Assembly: GCA_038380435.1 (NCBI GenBank)
Contig: JAWZYU010000017.1
Coordinates: 27,152,483-27,216,482, forward strand
Origin: Ryuthela nishihirai
Lineage: Eukaryota; Arthropoda; Arachnida; Araneae; Heptathelidae
DNA: 64,000 bases
Reading direction: 5' to 3'
The translations under genes and the position numbers were made by a program. The notes beneath the pieces were generated by a model. The model did no database searches. It was not told the DNA's origin and was given only the letters and a program-made list of their open reading frames with translations. This document shows positions 47,831 to 57,877 of this stretch, piece by piece; within the stretch, counting starts at the first letter, position 1; every line of letters begins with the position of its first letter.

Positions 47831-47879
47831 AGTTGGGTTGGGTTGTTTTACCTCTGAGCGGCACTTTTTTGCCCACCAT
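47831..47879 (-). mobile_element. 49-bp SINE-A tail with its own target duplication
   Basis: AGTTGGGTTGGGTTGTTTTA through CACTTTTTTGCCCACCAT, flanked by ACAGCAATATG at 47820-47830 and 47880-47890. It is a severely 5'-truncated insertion, proving retrotransposition starts at this tail. Confidence 0.92.
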
Positions 47880-47890
47880 ACAGCAATATG

Positions 47891-49389
47891 GTATATCATA
47901 TGAAGGCAATTACAAATTGACTTTAAAACTTCGAACATTTATAAGTACTGTATTTTTCATATGAATGTTGAGCAAATGACAGTGATGAGAAATACATCAA
48001 GATTAGATATGATCATCTATAGTAGATGCAGCAGACTTCTCAATGAAATTCAATTTCCTCTCACCGTCTATGGAACATATCATGAGTAACTTGGGCGATA
48101 AAAAAAAAACAAGCCTTTTTTGGTTCATTGATAGATTGTGGTAATATCCGGTGATAAACTACATCTTTAATGAAACCCGAAAGGGAGAAATATCCTGCAG
48201 TTTGGTCAAATGAACGAGTAGGCTACTTAAGGGAGCTAGTAAGACCGATCCAGCTGCCTGGGAATTGCTGATTTAGTCAATCTTTCCCTTGCAGTGGAAA
48301 ATGGCACTCTGCACTGTCTAATCCGTCATTTCTGGATTTTCTACGACAGAACTTTAGGTGGACCCAACAACAAACTGGATATATTTCTTTTCAGTGTCGT
48401 TCATTTTTCTTTCGACAAAGTCGTTACATATCTATGAATTCTTGAAATTACTTCTGCAATTTTCCTACATTGTTCTTCTTTTCAATTAGTATGATTTAGC
48501 ACGATTACCATATGAAATGAACATAATTTTAACCGCACAAATCTGCAGCTATCGGTGAGAGCGGAAGAGTCATATTTATTTAGACAACTTCTCTTCCAGT
48601 TCCTTTGCCTAGATTAGCTTAGTTAAGATTAGGTAAGTTAAAACTGTGCCAGCGATTATCAGCTTAAAAGTCGCAAAATTAAATTCTGCTTTGCTGCTGT
48701 TGTGACCACCCCTGTATATTTAGGGCGATACAAACACTTAGGCCGTGATGCGTTTACTTGCTGCCAAATCTAGCAGTTTTCCTGACCCAATATTCAAATG
48801 AACAGACATTTAGCAAAATGACAACTGAGCTAATTTTGCAGTTAACAATAATATACACATTTATTAACAAAAATTACTTTCAAACATTTTACACATATGT
48901 AGTTCCCACTTTTGGGACAATTCAACAGCGCCTCTGGCGCGGCCCTTTTCAATCAAGGGCAACTTTTATGCGCGGTTCATGATGAACGAGCAACCTATTC
49001 GTGACTCTAATAGTCCTTAACAATTATGAAAAGTCCTTAACAATTAGGAAAAGTGGGACTTTTCATAATTGTTAAAAAGTTTCAAAAGATGAGCCGATGA
49101 GCAGTTTCAAAAGATGAGCTGATGACACCATGTATTAGTTCCATATAGGCCGCGTGACGGCGGAAGGAATGTAATTTAGTGGGAAAAGTTTAAACCAGAA
49201 TAATTGAATTCGACCCACCTCCTCGTTCACTGCACGCTGATCCCAGAGGACATCATCGCAGGTTGACTAGCTGCTTTCCGCCCGCTGTATCTCGCAGGGC
49301 GCTAACGACCACTCTCGTCGCTTCCATCTTTCAGCAGCACTAGTTCAAGACTTCCTTCCTTTCGGAGCGAAGAAGAGAAACTGAATTTT
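47891..49389. other. Intergenic with short repeats near 49010-49130
   Basis: Mostly featureless. 49017-49036 and 49056-49075 form an exact 20-bp inverted repeat (TTAACAATTATGAAAAGTCC), and GTTTCAAAAGATGAGC is repeated directly at 49078 and 49103. Confidence 0.6.
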
Positions 49390-49790
49390 TTCTGCTCTTT
49401 TTCGAGGCACACTGCCCGGTCCCCCTGGCAGAGGTCACCTACGCTCATGCGTGGCTGTACGCGATTGGCCAGAGTAGCCGAGGTGCGAATCTCAGCTCCC
49501 CTCCGGCCAACGTTGTTTACCAGGCATGCCACTTAATCCCTCTACCATCTGGGGTTTCAGGCTCAATCTGGAAAGTTCTGGGCCTGCGGCCGAGTTCCTC
49601 TTCGTTGAACTGGACACAAAAATGGAGACAAAATGGAAAGGCACTATCGGAACGAGGATAAGGATGACCATGACCCTCCACGCCAAAAGTCGTGTCCACA
49701 TGATAAAACAAATGTGGCCACGACACTACTGTAAAACTAGAGCTGCACAAGTGTTGCTCAGTGGTAAAACAACGCCGATCCAACCGAAAT
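49390..49790 (+). mobile_element. GC-rich SINE-like element with a SINE-A type tail
   Basis: A block much richer in G+C than its surroundings ends TTGCTCAGTGGTAAAACAAC, close to the SINE-A tail CGCTCAGAGGTAAAACAAC. Near 49470-49500 is a tRNA-like segment (AGTAGCCGAGGTGCGAATCTC). The body does not match SINE-A. It may be a separate SINE family using the same LINE. Start uncertain. Confidence 0.45.
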
Positions 49791-49917
49791 GTTTAGATTA
49801 TTTATTTGCAATATTATTATACAGTATATTTTAATATTTCTGCTTTGTTTAATGCAGTTCACACAAATAAATTTATTCTGATTTTAAAGTCAGATTAATT
49901 TATCACAATCAGAATCG

Positions 49918-50110
49918 AATCTCCGGGAGGGGGGGGAGTTGATCATGCCCTCTGCACACCACTTTGAGAATGTCCCTTTGACCCTCCCCCCATCCTTTGT
50001 AATGCTAGTAAGAGTAATTGAGGCATGAAATTATTAAATTTGTGCATATTTTACGAATTTTTAAAGACCTTTAAAACGAGGAGAAATGTTATACTGCAAT
50101 GGAAATCCAG
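49918..50110. mobile_element. Family-C element fragment
   Basis: G run, CATGCCCTCTGCAC, AATGCTAGTAAGAGTAAT and GGAAATCCAG shared with 26729-26965. Ends unclear. Confidence 0.5.
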
Positions 50111-50561
50111 ACTCTTGCGGCATCTTTTGCGGTTGCTCTCCGTTATCGTGGTTGTTTTTTTTCTAATGTTATAGTACGCATAGCTGTATTGTTTTTTAAT
50201 TCCTTCTTATCTCTAGATTCTTTGTATCCATATCGGGGTCCTCAGAAGGTCGACTTGTGCGGCTATGAGGAAATCAACTACTGATGATTCGTGTGACGTT
50301 TAAAAAAGAAATGTGCGTAAGTTCATTTATTTTCCATTAGTGTAGCATTAGCACAAACAAGGCGGTTCCAAACTCAATAATGGAGATGGATTTCAGGAAC
50401 TAGGTACACGCTGGGGAGAGGTAAAGCGAGGAGATGTATGTGGGAAAAAAGTCTAAAAATTTATCATTTTTTAAATTAGGAAGCAAATCGGATTAAATAT
50501 ATAAATCAGTCCTAAGAAGAACTGAATATATTCATGTAAAAATATTTTTATCTTAGCTTTT
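50111..50561. other. Intergenic, nothing recognised
   Basis: No supported feature. Confidence 0.35.
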
Positions 50562-50947
50562 GGGTTGTTGAGTTGTTTTACCTCTGAGCGGCACTTTTTT
50601 GCACACAATGGGTTAAATGGCCAGGTCACATGGACCCCGAAGGCTCAGAGAAGGTTGGGGGAGGGGACCCACTGGAACAGTGTTGGGAGACAGATGGTAG
50701 CCTCCCGTCAAGGCCATCCAGCGTGTTCTTTAACGTGCACAGGGTATGGCTCTCCCACACACGGATCCACGGCTTAACGTCCCATCCGACGGACGTCGGC
50801 CTTTCCAAGCCCATCGGTGTCCCCTACTGACCGTGGGCAGGGCGGGGAATTTTGCGGAGATAATCTCAACGCTAACCCAGCTTGGACTCGAACCTGGGAA
50901 CTACAGATTACGAGCCTGACGCGCTACCGACTGAGTCACCCCTGCCC
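50562..50947 (-). mobile_element. SINE-A, complete
   Basis: Full length from the tail (TTGAGTTGTTTTACCTCTG) to the head (ACTGAGTCACCCCTGCCCC). One base lost in GATAATCTCAAC. No clear target duplication. Confidence 0.92.
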
Positions 50948-51232
50948 CACCATAGTAGAGGACGACACTGTTTATTTACATTCACACATATATGTACATA
51001 TGAGAATGTGCTCGATTCTATGTACCTTAGCTGCGCTCAAATTCTCATAGAAGTTGATGGCTTTATAAATGTTTTTGTGGACTTTCTCCAATCAGTTCAA
51101 AATTTAACCTGAATGCTGCTTTACTATTGCAAGCATTCATATGAGGAAGTGGAAATCTATACTTTACAGAAACCTATTTACCGACCTCAAAACTCGGCGA
51201 AAGGATATTTACAATCCCTGTCTACACCACCT

Positions 51233-51395
51233 TGTTTACACAGAACTGAACCATGGTTTACACAAAACCGAACCATGGTGTACACACAACCGAACCCTGG
51301 TTCACACAGAAACGAACTCTGGTTCATACAGAACTGTATCTTGGTTCACACAGAACCGTATTCGGGTTCACACAGAACCGAACCTGCTCTTTTAG
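51233..51395. repeat. Tandem repeat, ~22-bp palindromic unit, about seven copies
   Basis: Unit GGTTCACACAGAACCGAACC with variants. Each unit is itself an inverted repeat (GGTTC-ACACA-GAACC). Confidence 0.85.
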
Positions 51396-51690
51396 GGTCC
51401 CGAGAAAGAGTTAGGTCACTATGACACGCTAAACAAACGACCGCTCTCTCTGTTTGTCAGCAATACTCAGTCTGCTCTTACTTCCTTCTCTTGCAGACTC
51501 GCACTCTAGCCCTCTGGCTAGGACGAATGAACATTAAAAATATTTTGTTGGCACTCGGTTCCCGAGGATATGCAGAATTGCCGAGCTTGGCCCCGAATAA
51601 CAACTAATGAGCCACATTCCCGTATAAGATACTTCTGAAAATACCCATACATAGATATATACGTATATAAAAAAAAATAAATAATAACAA

Positions 51691-51831
51691 ATACCCCCTC
51701 AAGCAGCTGCTTGCCACAGAGGTCTGACAGGAGCCTGTCAGTTTATATGCCATAGTAGAAGGTCTGAGAGGATGGCAGGACCTCAACAGAAAAACGACAC
51801 ATACGTCCATGCCTTACCCGGGGCTCGAAAC
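51691..51831 (-). mobile_element. SINE-B, truncated within the head
   Basis: Conserved 3' part intact, ending right at box B (GGGGCTCGAA). AATAACAA at 51683-51690 and 51832-51839 is a likely 8-bp duplication. Confidence 0.85.
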
Positions 51832-51867
51832 AATAACAATGAATGCTATAATAAAATAAATTAGAGG

Positions 51868-52512
51868 GACACGACGATACCCACTGGACGACTGTTGGTA
51901 GTCTCCCGTCAAGGCCATCCAGCGTGTTCTTTAATGTGTACAGGGTATAGATCTCCCGCATACGAGTGGGGCGGGGTGGCTCAGTCGGTAGCGCGCCAGG
52001 CTCGTAATCTGTAGTTCCCAGGTTCGAGTCCCAGCTGGGTCAGCGTTGAGATTTATCTCCGCAAAATTCCCCGCCCTACCCACGGTCAGTAGGGGACACC
52101 GATGGGTTTGGAAAGACCGCCGTCCGTCGGATGGGACGTTAAGCCGTGGCCCCGTGTGCGGGAGAGCCATACCCTGTGCACGTTAAAGAACACGCTGGAT
52201 GGCCTTGACGGGAGGCTACCATCTGTCTCCCAACAGCTGTTCCACTGGGTCCCCTCCCCAACCTTCTCTGAGCCTTCGGGGTCATGTGACCTGGCCATTT
52301 AGCCCATGGTGTGCAAAAAAGTGCCGCTCAGAGGTAAAACAACCCAACCCAAATCCCGCATACGACGCCATTACTTAACGTCCCATTCGACGGTGTCCCT
52401 ACTGAACGTGGGCAGAGTGTGGGAAGTTTTGCGTAGATAAATCTCAACGCTAGCCCAGCTAGGACTCGAACCTGAGAACCGCAGATTACGATCCTGAGCC
52501 CCCCTGCTCCTA
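51868..52512 (-). mobile_element. SINE-A split by an inverted SINE-A (second case)
   Basis: Part of the tail half at 51868-51965, head half at 52354-52512. The outer tail is missing. The insert is the plus-strand copy at 51966-52353. Confidence 0.88.
51966..52353 (+). mobile_element. SINE-A, complete, near-consensus
   Basis: Flanked by TCCCGCATACGA at 51954-51965 and 52354-52365. Head GGGGTGGCTCAGTCGG-like with AGCGCGCCAGGCTCGTAATC, box B GGTTCGAGTCCC, tail AACAACCCAACCCAAA. Confidence 0.95.
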
Positions 52513-52606
52513 ACAGATGAGTAGAAAAATAGATTCATTCAATAGATGTTAAGAGATAGATGGAAGTCTCCCGCCAAGATCATTCAGAGTGTTTTTATGT
52601 GGGCAG

Positions 52607-52860
52607 GGCTGGATTAAGCAGGGGAGGAAGGGAGGGTTAAGATGGTCCCTTTTATTATTAATACGTAGCATTATTTAAAATAAAATTAACATATTTTTGA
52701 ACATGTTCAAATTTTAAATTGGTGACAACAATATTATACTCATGGAAAGGTGGTATAATGTCGGTGCTTTCATTTATTTACATTTATGTTCCCTTTCCGA
52801 TAATATGGGGAAAGAATATTTCTGTGTCCCAGGCCCCAAAATTGTTTAATCCGACTGCGG
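52607..52860. mobile_element. hAT-like MITE (CAGGGCTGGATTAAGC ends)
   Basis: Left end CAGGGCTGGATTAAGCAGGG; right end, reversed, CAGTCGGATTAAACAA then TTTTGGGGCC. Related to family C. No 8-bp duplication seen. Confidence 0.55.
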
Positions 52861-52917
52861 CACAGAGTATGGCCAAGGCTTATCTCGGTTAAGGCCGTGA
52901 CAGCTCTTTTGACGACG

Positions 52918-53105
52918 AATTATAATAAATGCATGAGCAGTAACGATAACATTATAAGTTTGATCATCCCCAATTAGAGAATCTGGCTGTCGTAGTTTAG
53001 CTCGGATTAGAAGATTTAAAGCTGTTCCTGTCATCGCTGATCAAACACCAAAAATTGAATATATTGTTCCAATGTCTTTATGATTAGAAGAAAAATAACC
53101 ATCTC
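52918..53105 (-). pseudogene. cox1: Nuclear copy of mitochondrial cox1, 5' end
   Basis: On the minus strand: RWLFFSSNHKDIGTIYSIFG, then [19 protein letters not shown], then [17 protein letters not shown], the N-terminal part of cytochrome oxidase subunit I. It stops abruptly at about 52918, where unrelated sequence begins. Part of a longer numt up to 53275. Confidence 0.92.
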
Positions 53106-53160
53106 AGTAGGAATTCTAAGTATTGTAGATCGTAAGTCTGTAGAAGATAAAGTCTCCTAT
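53106..53160 (+). pseudogene. trnY: Mitochondrial tRNA-Tyr remnant in a numt
   Basis: The anticodon loop TCGTAAG (anticodon GTA) lies in a stem TGTAGA/TCTGTA on the plus strand, opposite to cox1, as expected for arthropod trnY. Arms outside this stem are not clear. Confidence 0.6.
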
Positions 53161-53220
53161 TAGACTATTTAGTTTATTAAAAAATTATGATTTGCAAAAT
53201 CATAGAATTTGTAATTTAAG
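53161..53220 (+). pseudogene. trnC: Mitochondrial tRNA-Cys remnant in a numt
   Basis: The anticodon arm ATGAT-TTGCAAA-ATCAT gives anticodon GCA on the plus strand. It lies between trnY and trnW, as in the ancestral arthropod order. Confidence 0.65.
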
Positions 53221-53262
53221 ATTTCGGATTAAGGCTACTAGTTTATTTTTACTTAAAATCTT
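53218..53262 (-). pseudogene. trnW: Mitochondrial tRNA-Trp remnant in a numt
   Basis: A 7-bp acceptor pair, AAGATTT/AAATCTT, encloses TAAGT...AAACTA (D-arm like) and TAGCCTT. The anticodon loop and most of the T arm are deleted, leaving 45 nt. Confidence 0.6.
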
Positions 53263-53275
53263 AATTTATAATTGG

Positions 53276-53573
53276 GACATGTATCGAGGGAAAATTTTTG
53301 TATATTTTATTATAATATTACTGCACGTAGTTTAAGAATGTACCTAACAAATAAATATATTAACTTCACTAAACCCACTAAAATATCAACTTCATATACT
53401 GTATTAAGTTAGTATTAAATGTTTTTTCGTGTTTAAATATATTTTAAATAAATCTTCAGATATTTAAAAAATAAATCCATACAGTTGCAAACACAAGATG
53501 AGGCTAGAATTGATGAGAGCCTCGTTGCAACCAATCAACGGCTCTTTATGCCTACAAATCACAGGTGAGTAAA
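53276..53573. other. AT-rich spacer
   Basis: Nothing recognised. Whether mitochondrial sequence continues past 53275 could not be judged. Confidence 0.35.
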
Positions 53574-53582
53574 CATAGAATT

Positions 53583-53958
53583 GGGTTGTTTTACCTCTGA
53601 GCGGCACTTTTTTGCACACCATGGGCTAAATGGCCAGGTCACAGGGACCCCGAAGGCTCAGAGAAGGTTGGGGAAGGGGACCCATTGGAACAGCTGTTGG
53701 GAGACGGATGGTAGCCTCCCGTCAAGGCCATCCAGCGTGTTCCTTAACGTGCACAGGGTATGGCTCTCCCGCACACAGGGCCACGGCTTAACGTCCCATC
53801 CGACGGACGGCGGCCTTTCCAAGCCCATCGGTGTCCCCTACTGACCGTGGGTAGGGCGGGGAATTTTTGCGGAGATAAATCTCAACGCTGACTCAGCTGG
53901 GACTCGAACCTGGGAACTACAGATTATGAGCCTGGCGCGCTACCGACTGAGCCACCCC
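53583..53958 (-). mobile_element. SINE-A, complete, target duplication
   Basis: CATAGAATT precedes it (53574-53582) and CATAGAATTGG follows (53959-53969). Near-consensus body and head. Confidence 0.94.
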
Positions 53959-54160
53959 CATAGAATTGGAATTCATCGATTTGGTGCATGCTTTAATGTA
54001 TTTATTAGCATCAACTGCGCAGTCTCGTAGTCTCCCCAGTTGCCATTCAGGCTAAGCAAATCTTAAATTTCTTATTGAATTAAAAGTTTTGCATTTCTTG
54101 ATTTTTCTAAAAAATGAACAAGTTTGTTATACATTTCACTCATAGCAGTGGGGTAGCCAG
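53959..54160. other. Spacer, nothing recognised
   Basis: No supported feature. Confidence 0.35.
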
Positions 54161-54171
54161 GTTCTTACATC

Positions 54172-54684
54172 ATGGGGAGCGAGCACGTGAAAAAGTCACT
54201 ATGCAAAGTCATCAGGGGGAGAAAGCAGTTCCGAAGTCATCAAGGAGTGAGAACACTTAAAAAAGGTGCCAATCGAAGTCATCAGAAGAGAAGAGCACTT
54301 AAAAAAGGTGCCAATCGAAGTCATCAGAAGAGAAGAGCACTTAAAAAAGGCGCCAATCGAAGTCATCAGAAGAGAAGAGCACTTAAAAAAGGTGCCAATC
54401 GAAGTCATCAGAAGAGAAGAGCACTTAAAAAAGGCGCCAATCGAAGTCATCAGAAGAGAAGAGCACTTAAAAAAGGTGCCAATCGAAGTCATCAGAAGAG
54501 AAGGGCACTTAAAAAAGGCGCCAATCGAAGTCATCGGAGGGAAAGAGCACTTAAAAAAGGCGCCATCCTAAGTCATCAGGGGAGAGAGAGAGAGCACATA
54601 AGAGAGGCATCATATACAGTCATCAGGAGAAGAGAGCACATTAAAAAATGCCATCCGAAGTCATTAAGGGAAGAGAGCAAATAA
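54172..54684 (+). repeat. 42-bp minisatellite, open in frame for 170 codons
   Basis: A 42-bp unit (GAAGTCATCAGAAGAGAAGA then GCACTTAAAAAAGGYGCCAATC) is repeated about eight times between 54230 and 54580, with shorter variants on both sides. Open in three frames, including 14-residue SHQKRRALKKGANR in the longest. The Y position alternates T/C, suggesting a dimeric 84-bp unit. Multiple open frames argue against real coding. Confidence 0.9.
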
Positions 54685-54689
54685 AAGAA

Positions 54690-54886
54690 AAATACCCACT
54701 GAAGCAGCTGCTTGCCACAGAGGTCTGACAGGAGCCTGTCAGTTTATATGCCATAGTAGAAGGTCTATGAGGATGGCAGGACCTCAACAACAGAAAGACA
54801 ACACGAACATCCATGCCTTATACTAGGGCTCGAACCCGAGTCCCTTAGATCAGTAGCCAAGAGTTCTAACCACTCAGCTACAGTAT
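54690..54886 (-). mobile_element. SINE-B, complete
   Basis: Both palindromes are present, box B is GGGCTCGAACCCGAG on the plus strand, and the head has decayed to CCACTCAGCTACAG. It directly follows the minisatellite. Confidence 0.88.
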
Positions 54887-55949
54887 ATTAAATTGAAAAA
54901 CCCAAGATTCAATTGAATTCTGAACCCAAACCTCTGGTTAGGACCATAAAATATATAATATTGATAAAAATAGACTACCAGGTCTTGAACAGACTGACCG
55001 TTGTTTTTATACTGCGTCCTCTAACTTATATTTATCATAGTCCTAACAACTGTCACGTCAACATATTACTTTAAAAAACTTTTTGAAAAGGCCCCACTTT
55101 TGGAGAATGTGCTCGAATGTCCCCCCCCCCCCCCCACTTCCCCAGCTACGCAGCTGCTTATATACAGTCAGGTTACACAAATCCACTCTTACATAAAAAA
55201 AAAACAGTTAAAAGAAAGAAGGAGGAAAAAAAGTCATTTCGAACCAAATCTTGAAGGCCATTCCAGATTGTTCTTCTGGAAGAAATATTATACATCACAG
55301 CGTGTATTTGTCTCACTGTAGGAAGCCATTTATTTTACTGTCAGCAACAAAAGACACATGGAAATCGATTATCCTAGTCCTAAGTTATCACTGCTTGCTT
55401 CCTTAGCATCTGGTAGCACCCCCCCCCCCCCCCGCATTGAATATCGTCTTTTTTTCTTTGCACTCTGAAGCTAGTTAAATTAATTACTAACTAAACACAG
55501 AAGATGTGAATTTTATCGCGAAAAATGTCTAAGCCTCTTTTGAACCTATCATTAAAGCGGATTTTACTTCATTTTTAAGCTTTTGCCAACTTGGCTTTTC
55601 GCATTCTCTGACTTATCTTGTTTGCTTTAATTAACGGAGACGTTTCCAATGCCATTTTTTAGTCCAAGATAACGCCATATTTTTTATTCATGGTTATTAA
55701 ACCTGCTCCGAATTGAACAGTTGCAGATAGCGTAAAAGTGGCAAAAAAATTTTTAAGTTGCGCAAACAAACTGTACTTTTATCTTGTCACACGCAATAAA
55801 TTTTACCTTATAAAATAGGGTTTGCACAATAGCAGAAGGCTACTTAGGAATAATTTTCTTTTCCGAAAATCCTAAGTTTATTTATATTTTAAAAAAAGAA
55901 TGGAGAATAGAAAGGCAAGGTTCTAGAATGAAATTGAGGGAAAGGAGGG
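54887..55949. other. Intergenic with two C runs
   Basis: C runs at 55121-55136 and 55418-55434. No element or gene recognised. Confidence 0.4.
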
Positions 55950-56325
55950 TTGGGTTGTTTTACCTCTGAGAGACATTTTTTTTCTTGGACACAATGGGCT
56001 AAATGGCCAGGTCACAAGGACCCCAAAAGTCAAAGAATGCTGGATGAAAGAAACCCATTGGAGAGCTGTTAGGAGACATATTGCAGCCTAAAGGCCATCC
56101 AGCTTGCTCTTTAACGTACACATCGTATGGCTCTCCTGCACTCTTAATCACGGCTTAACGTTCCATCCGACGGACGGCGGCCTTTCCAAGCCTAACGGTG
56201 TCTCCTACTGACCGAAGGCAGGGTGGGATTAGCGAAGATAAATCTCAACACTGACCCAGCTGGGACTCGAACCTGGGAACTGCAGATTACGAGCCTGGTG
56301 TGCCACCGGATGAGCCAAACCCAGT
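55950..56325 (-). mobile_element. SINE-A, older copy at the start of a tandem duplication
   Basis: Diverged tail and body; the head ends GTGTGCCACCGGATGAGCC. From 56267 rightward its head and flank are repeated at 57055. Confidence 0.9.
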
Positions 56326-56765
56326 CACAGGGAGGCGAAGTGATCGATTGAATCGGAACATACTGAAACTCTGTTGCGATCCTGAAAAAAAAAATGCCTA
56401 TTGTTTTTGCTTTGTAATTTGTTTGCATGTTCGTCTGTACACATTCAAGATTTGTTTTTAGAGAATAATAAAAAATAACTTTTTTTTGGTTAGATGGATA
56501 CTAATGAAATTTTAGAAATCTCATTTTCGACATATCTCAATAGCTTTAATTTCCATCTTTAGACGGCGCTAATATTCAGAAATGAAAATGATTGGATGAT
56601 TATTGTAAAGATGCTTGATGCCATTTTCCGATTTGAAACTTTTGGCGTTAGATTGTCATGGTAAGGAGGTTAACTGACAACAGCAGTTTGCTTGCTTACT
56701 CCCAGGAAGAGGTGGAAACGCAATTTGTTTTGCAAGGTAAAGAATAGATTCCTTTTAATACTAGG
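56267..56765. repeat. Tandem duplication, unit 1
   Basis: The SINE head plus 440 bp of flank (CAGGGAGGCGAAGTGATCG to CCTTTTAATACTAG) recurs at 57055-57632 at roughly 95 percent identity by eye. It ends where the young SINE-A at 56764 begins. Confidence 0.93.
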
Positions 56766-57116
56766 TTGGGTTGGGTTGTTTTACCTCTGAGCGGCACTTT
56801 TTTGCACACCATGGGCTAAATGGCCAGGTCACATGGACCCCAAAGGCTCAGAGAAGGTTGGGGGAGGGGACCCACTGGAACAGATGTTGGGAGACAGATG
56901 GTAGCCTCCCGTCAAGGCCATCCAGCGTGTTCTTTAACGTGCACAGGGTATGGCTCTCCCGCACACGGGGCCACGGATTAACGTCCTACCCGACGGACGG
57001 CGGCCTTTCCAAGCCCATCGGTGTCCCCTACTGACCGTGGGCAAGGCGGGGAATTCGAACCTGGGAACTGCAGATTACGAGCCTGGTGTGCCACCGGATG
57101 AGCCAAACCCAGTCAC
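56764..57116 (-). mobile_element. Chimeric SINE-A: young tail and body, old head
   Basis: From the tail to GGCAAGGCGGGGAATT it matches young copies. From TCGAACCTGGG (57055) on it matches the older SINE at 56267 exactly. About 38 bp that normally join the two (the GAGATAAATCTCAACGC region) are missing at the junction. Confidence 0.92.
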
Positions 57117-57632
57117 AGGGAGGCGAAGTGATCGATTGAATCGGAACCTACTGAAACTCTGTTGCCATCCTGAAAAAAAATGCCTATTGTTTTTGCTTCG
57201 TAGTTTGTTTGCATGTTCGTCTGTACACATTCAAGATTTGCTTTTAGAGATAAATGAAAAATAATTTTTTTTGGTTAGATGGATACTAATGAAATTTTAG
57301 AAATCTCATTTTCGACATATCTCAATAGCTTTAATTTCCATCTTTAGACGGCGCTAATATTCAGAAATGAAAATGATTGGATGATTATTGTAAAGATGCT
57401 TGATGCCATTTTCCGATTTGAAATTTTTGGCGTTAGATTGTCATGGTAAGGAGCGTAACTGACAACAGCAGTTTGCTTGCTTACTCAAAATCAAAATAGA
57501 AAATGGGAAAGTCTGAAAAAGGAAGTCCCAATCCCTGTGAAGTTGCTGTTGTTGTTGCTTGCTTACTCCCAGGAAGAGATGGAAGCGCAATTTGTTTTGC
57601 AAGGTAAAGAATAGATTCCTTTTAATACTAGG
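57055..57632. repeat. Tandem duplication, unit 2, with an empty SINE site
   Basis: Colinear with 56267-56765, plus an extra segment of about 78 bp at 57486-57563 flanked by TTGCTTGCTTACTC. At the end, TTTTAATACTAG runs straight into GTACTAATG with no SINE. Confidence 0.92.
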
Positions 57633-57877
57633 TACTAATGAAATATTACTATCTGCCTTCATTGAATCCTCCATTGGTTCGAGTTTCCACAGTTAAAGTG
57701 CGCTAAATTTGCAAAATGGTGAACTTCATTCTCTTTCAAAACCAGCGATCAGATCAGATCTTCTACTTTTAAAAACTGTTCACGCCAAATATTAAAAAAT
57801 ACTTTTCTTCCTGTTCCTAGTGCTTTTTACTTCTATTTAAACATTTTTGCAAAATATGTGCACTATATGTGGGGTCA

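Noticed and set aside
54230..54580. Regular array resembling a CRISPR locus
   Set aside because: The units abut without unique spacers; it is a eukaryotic minisatellite.
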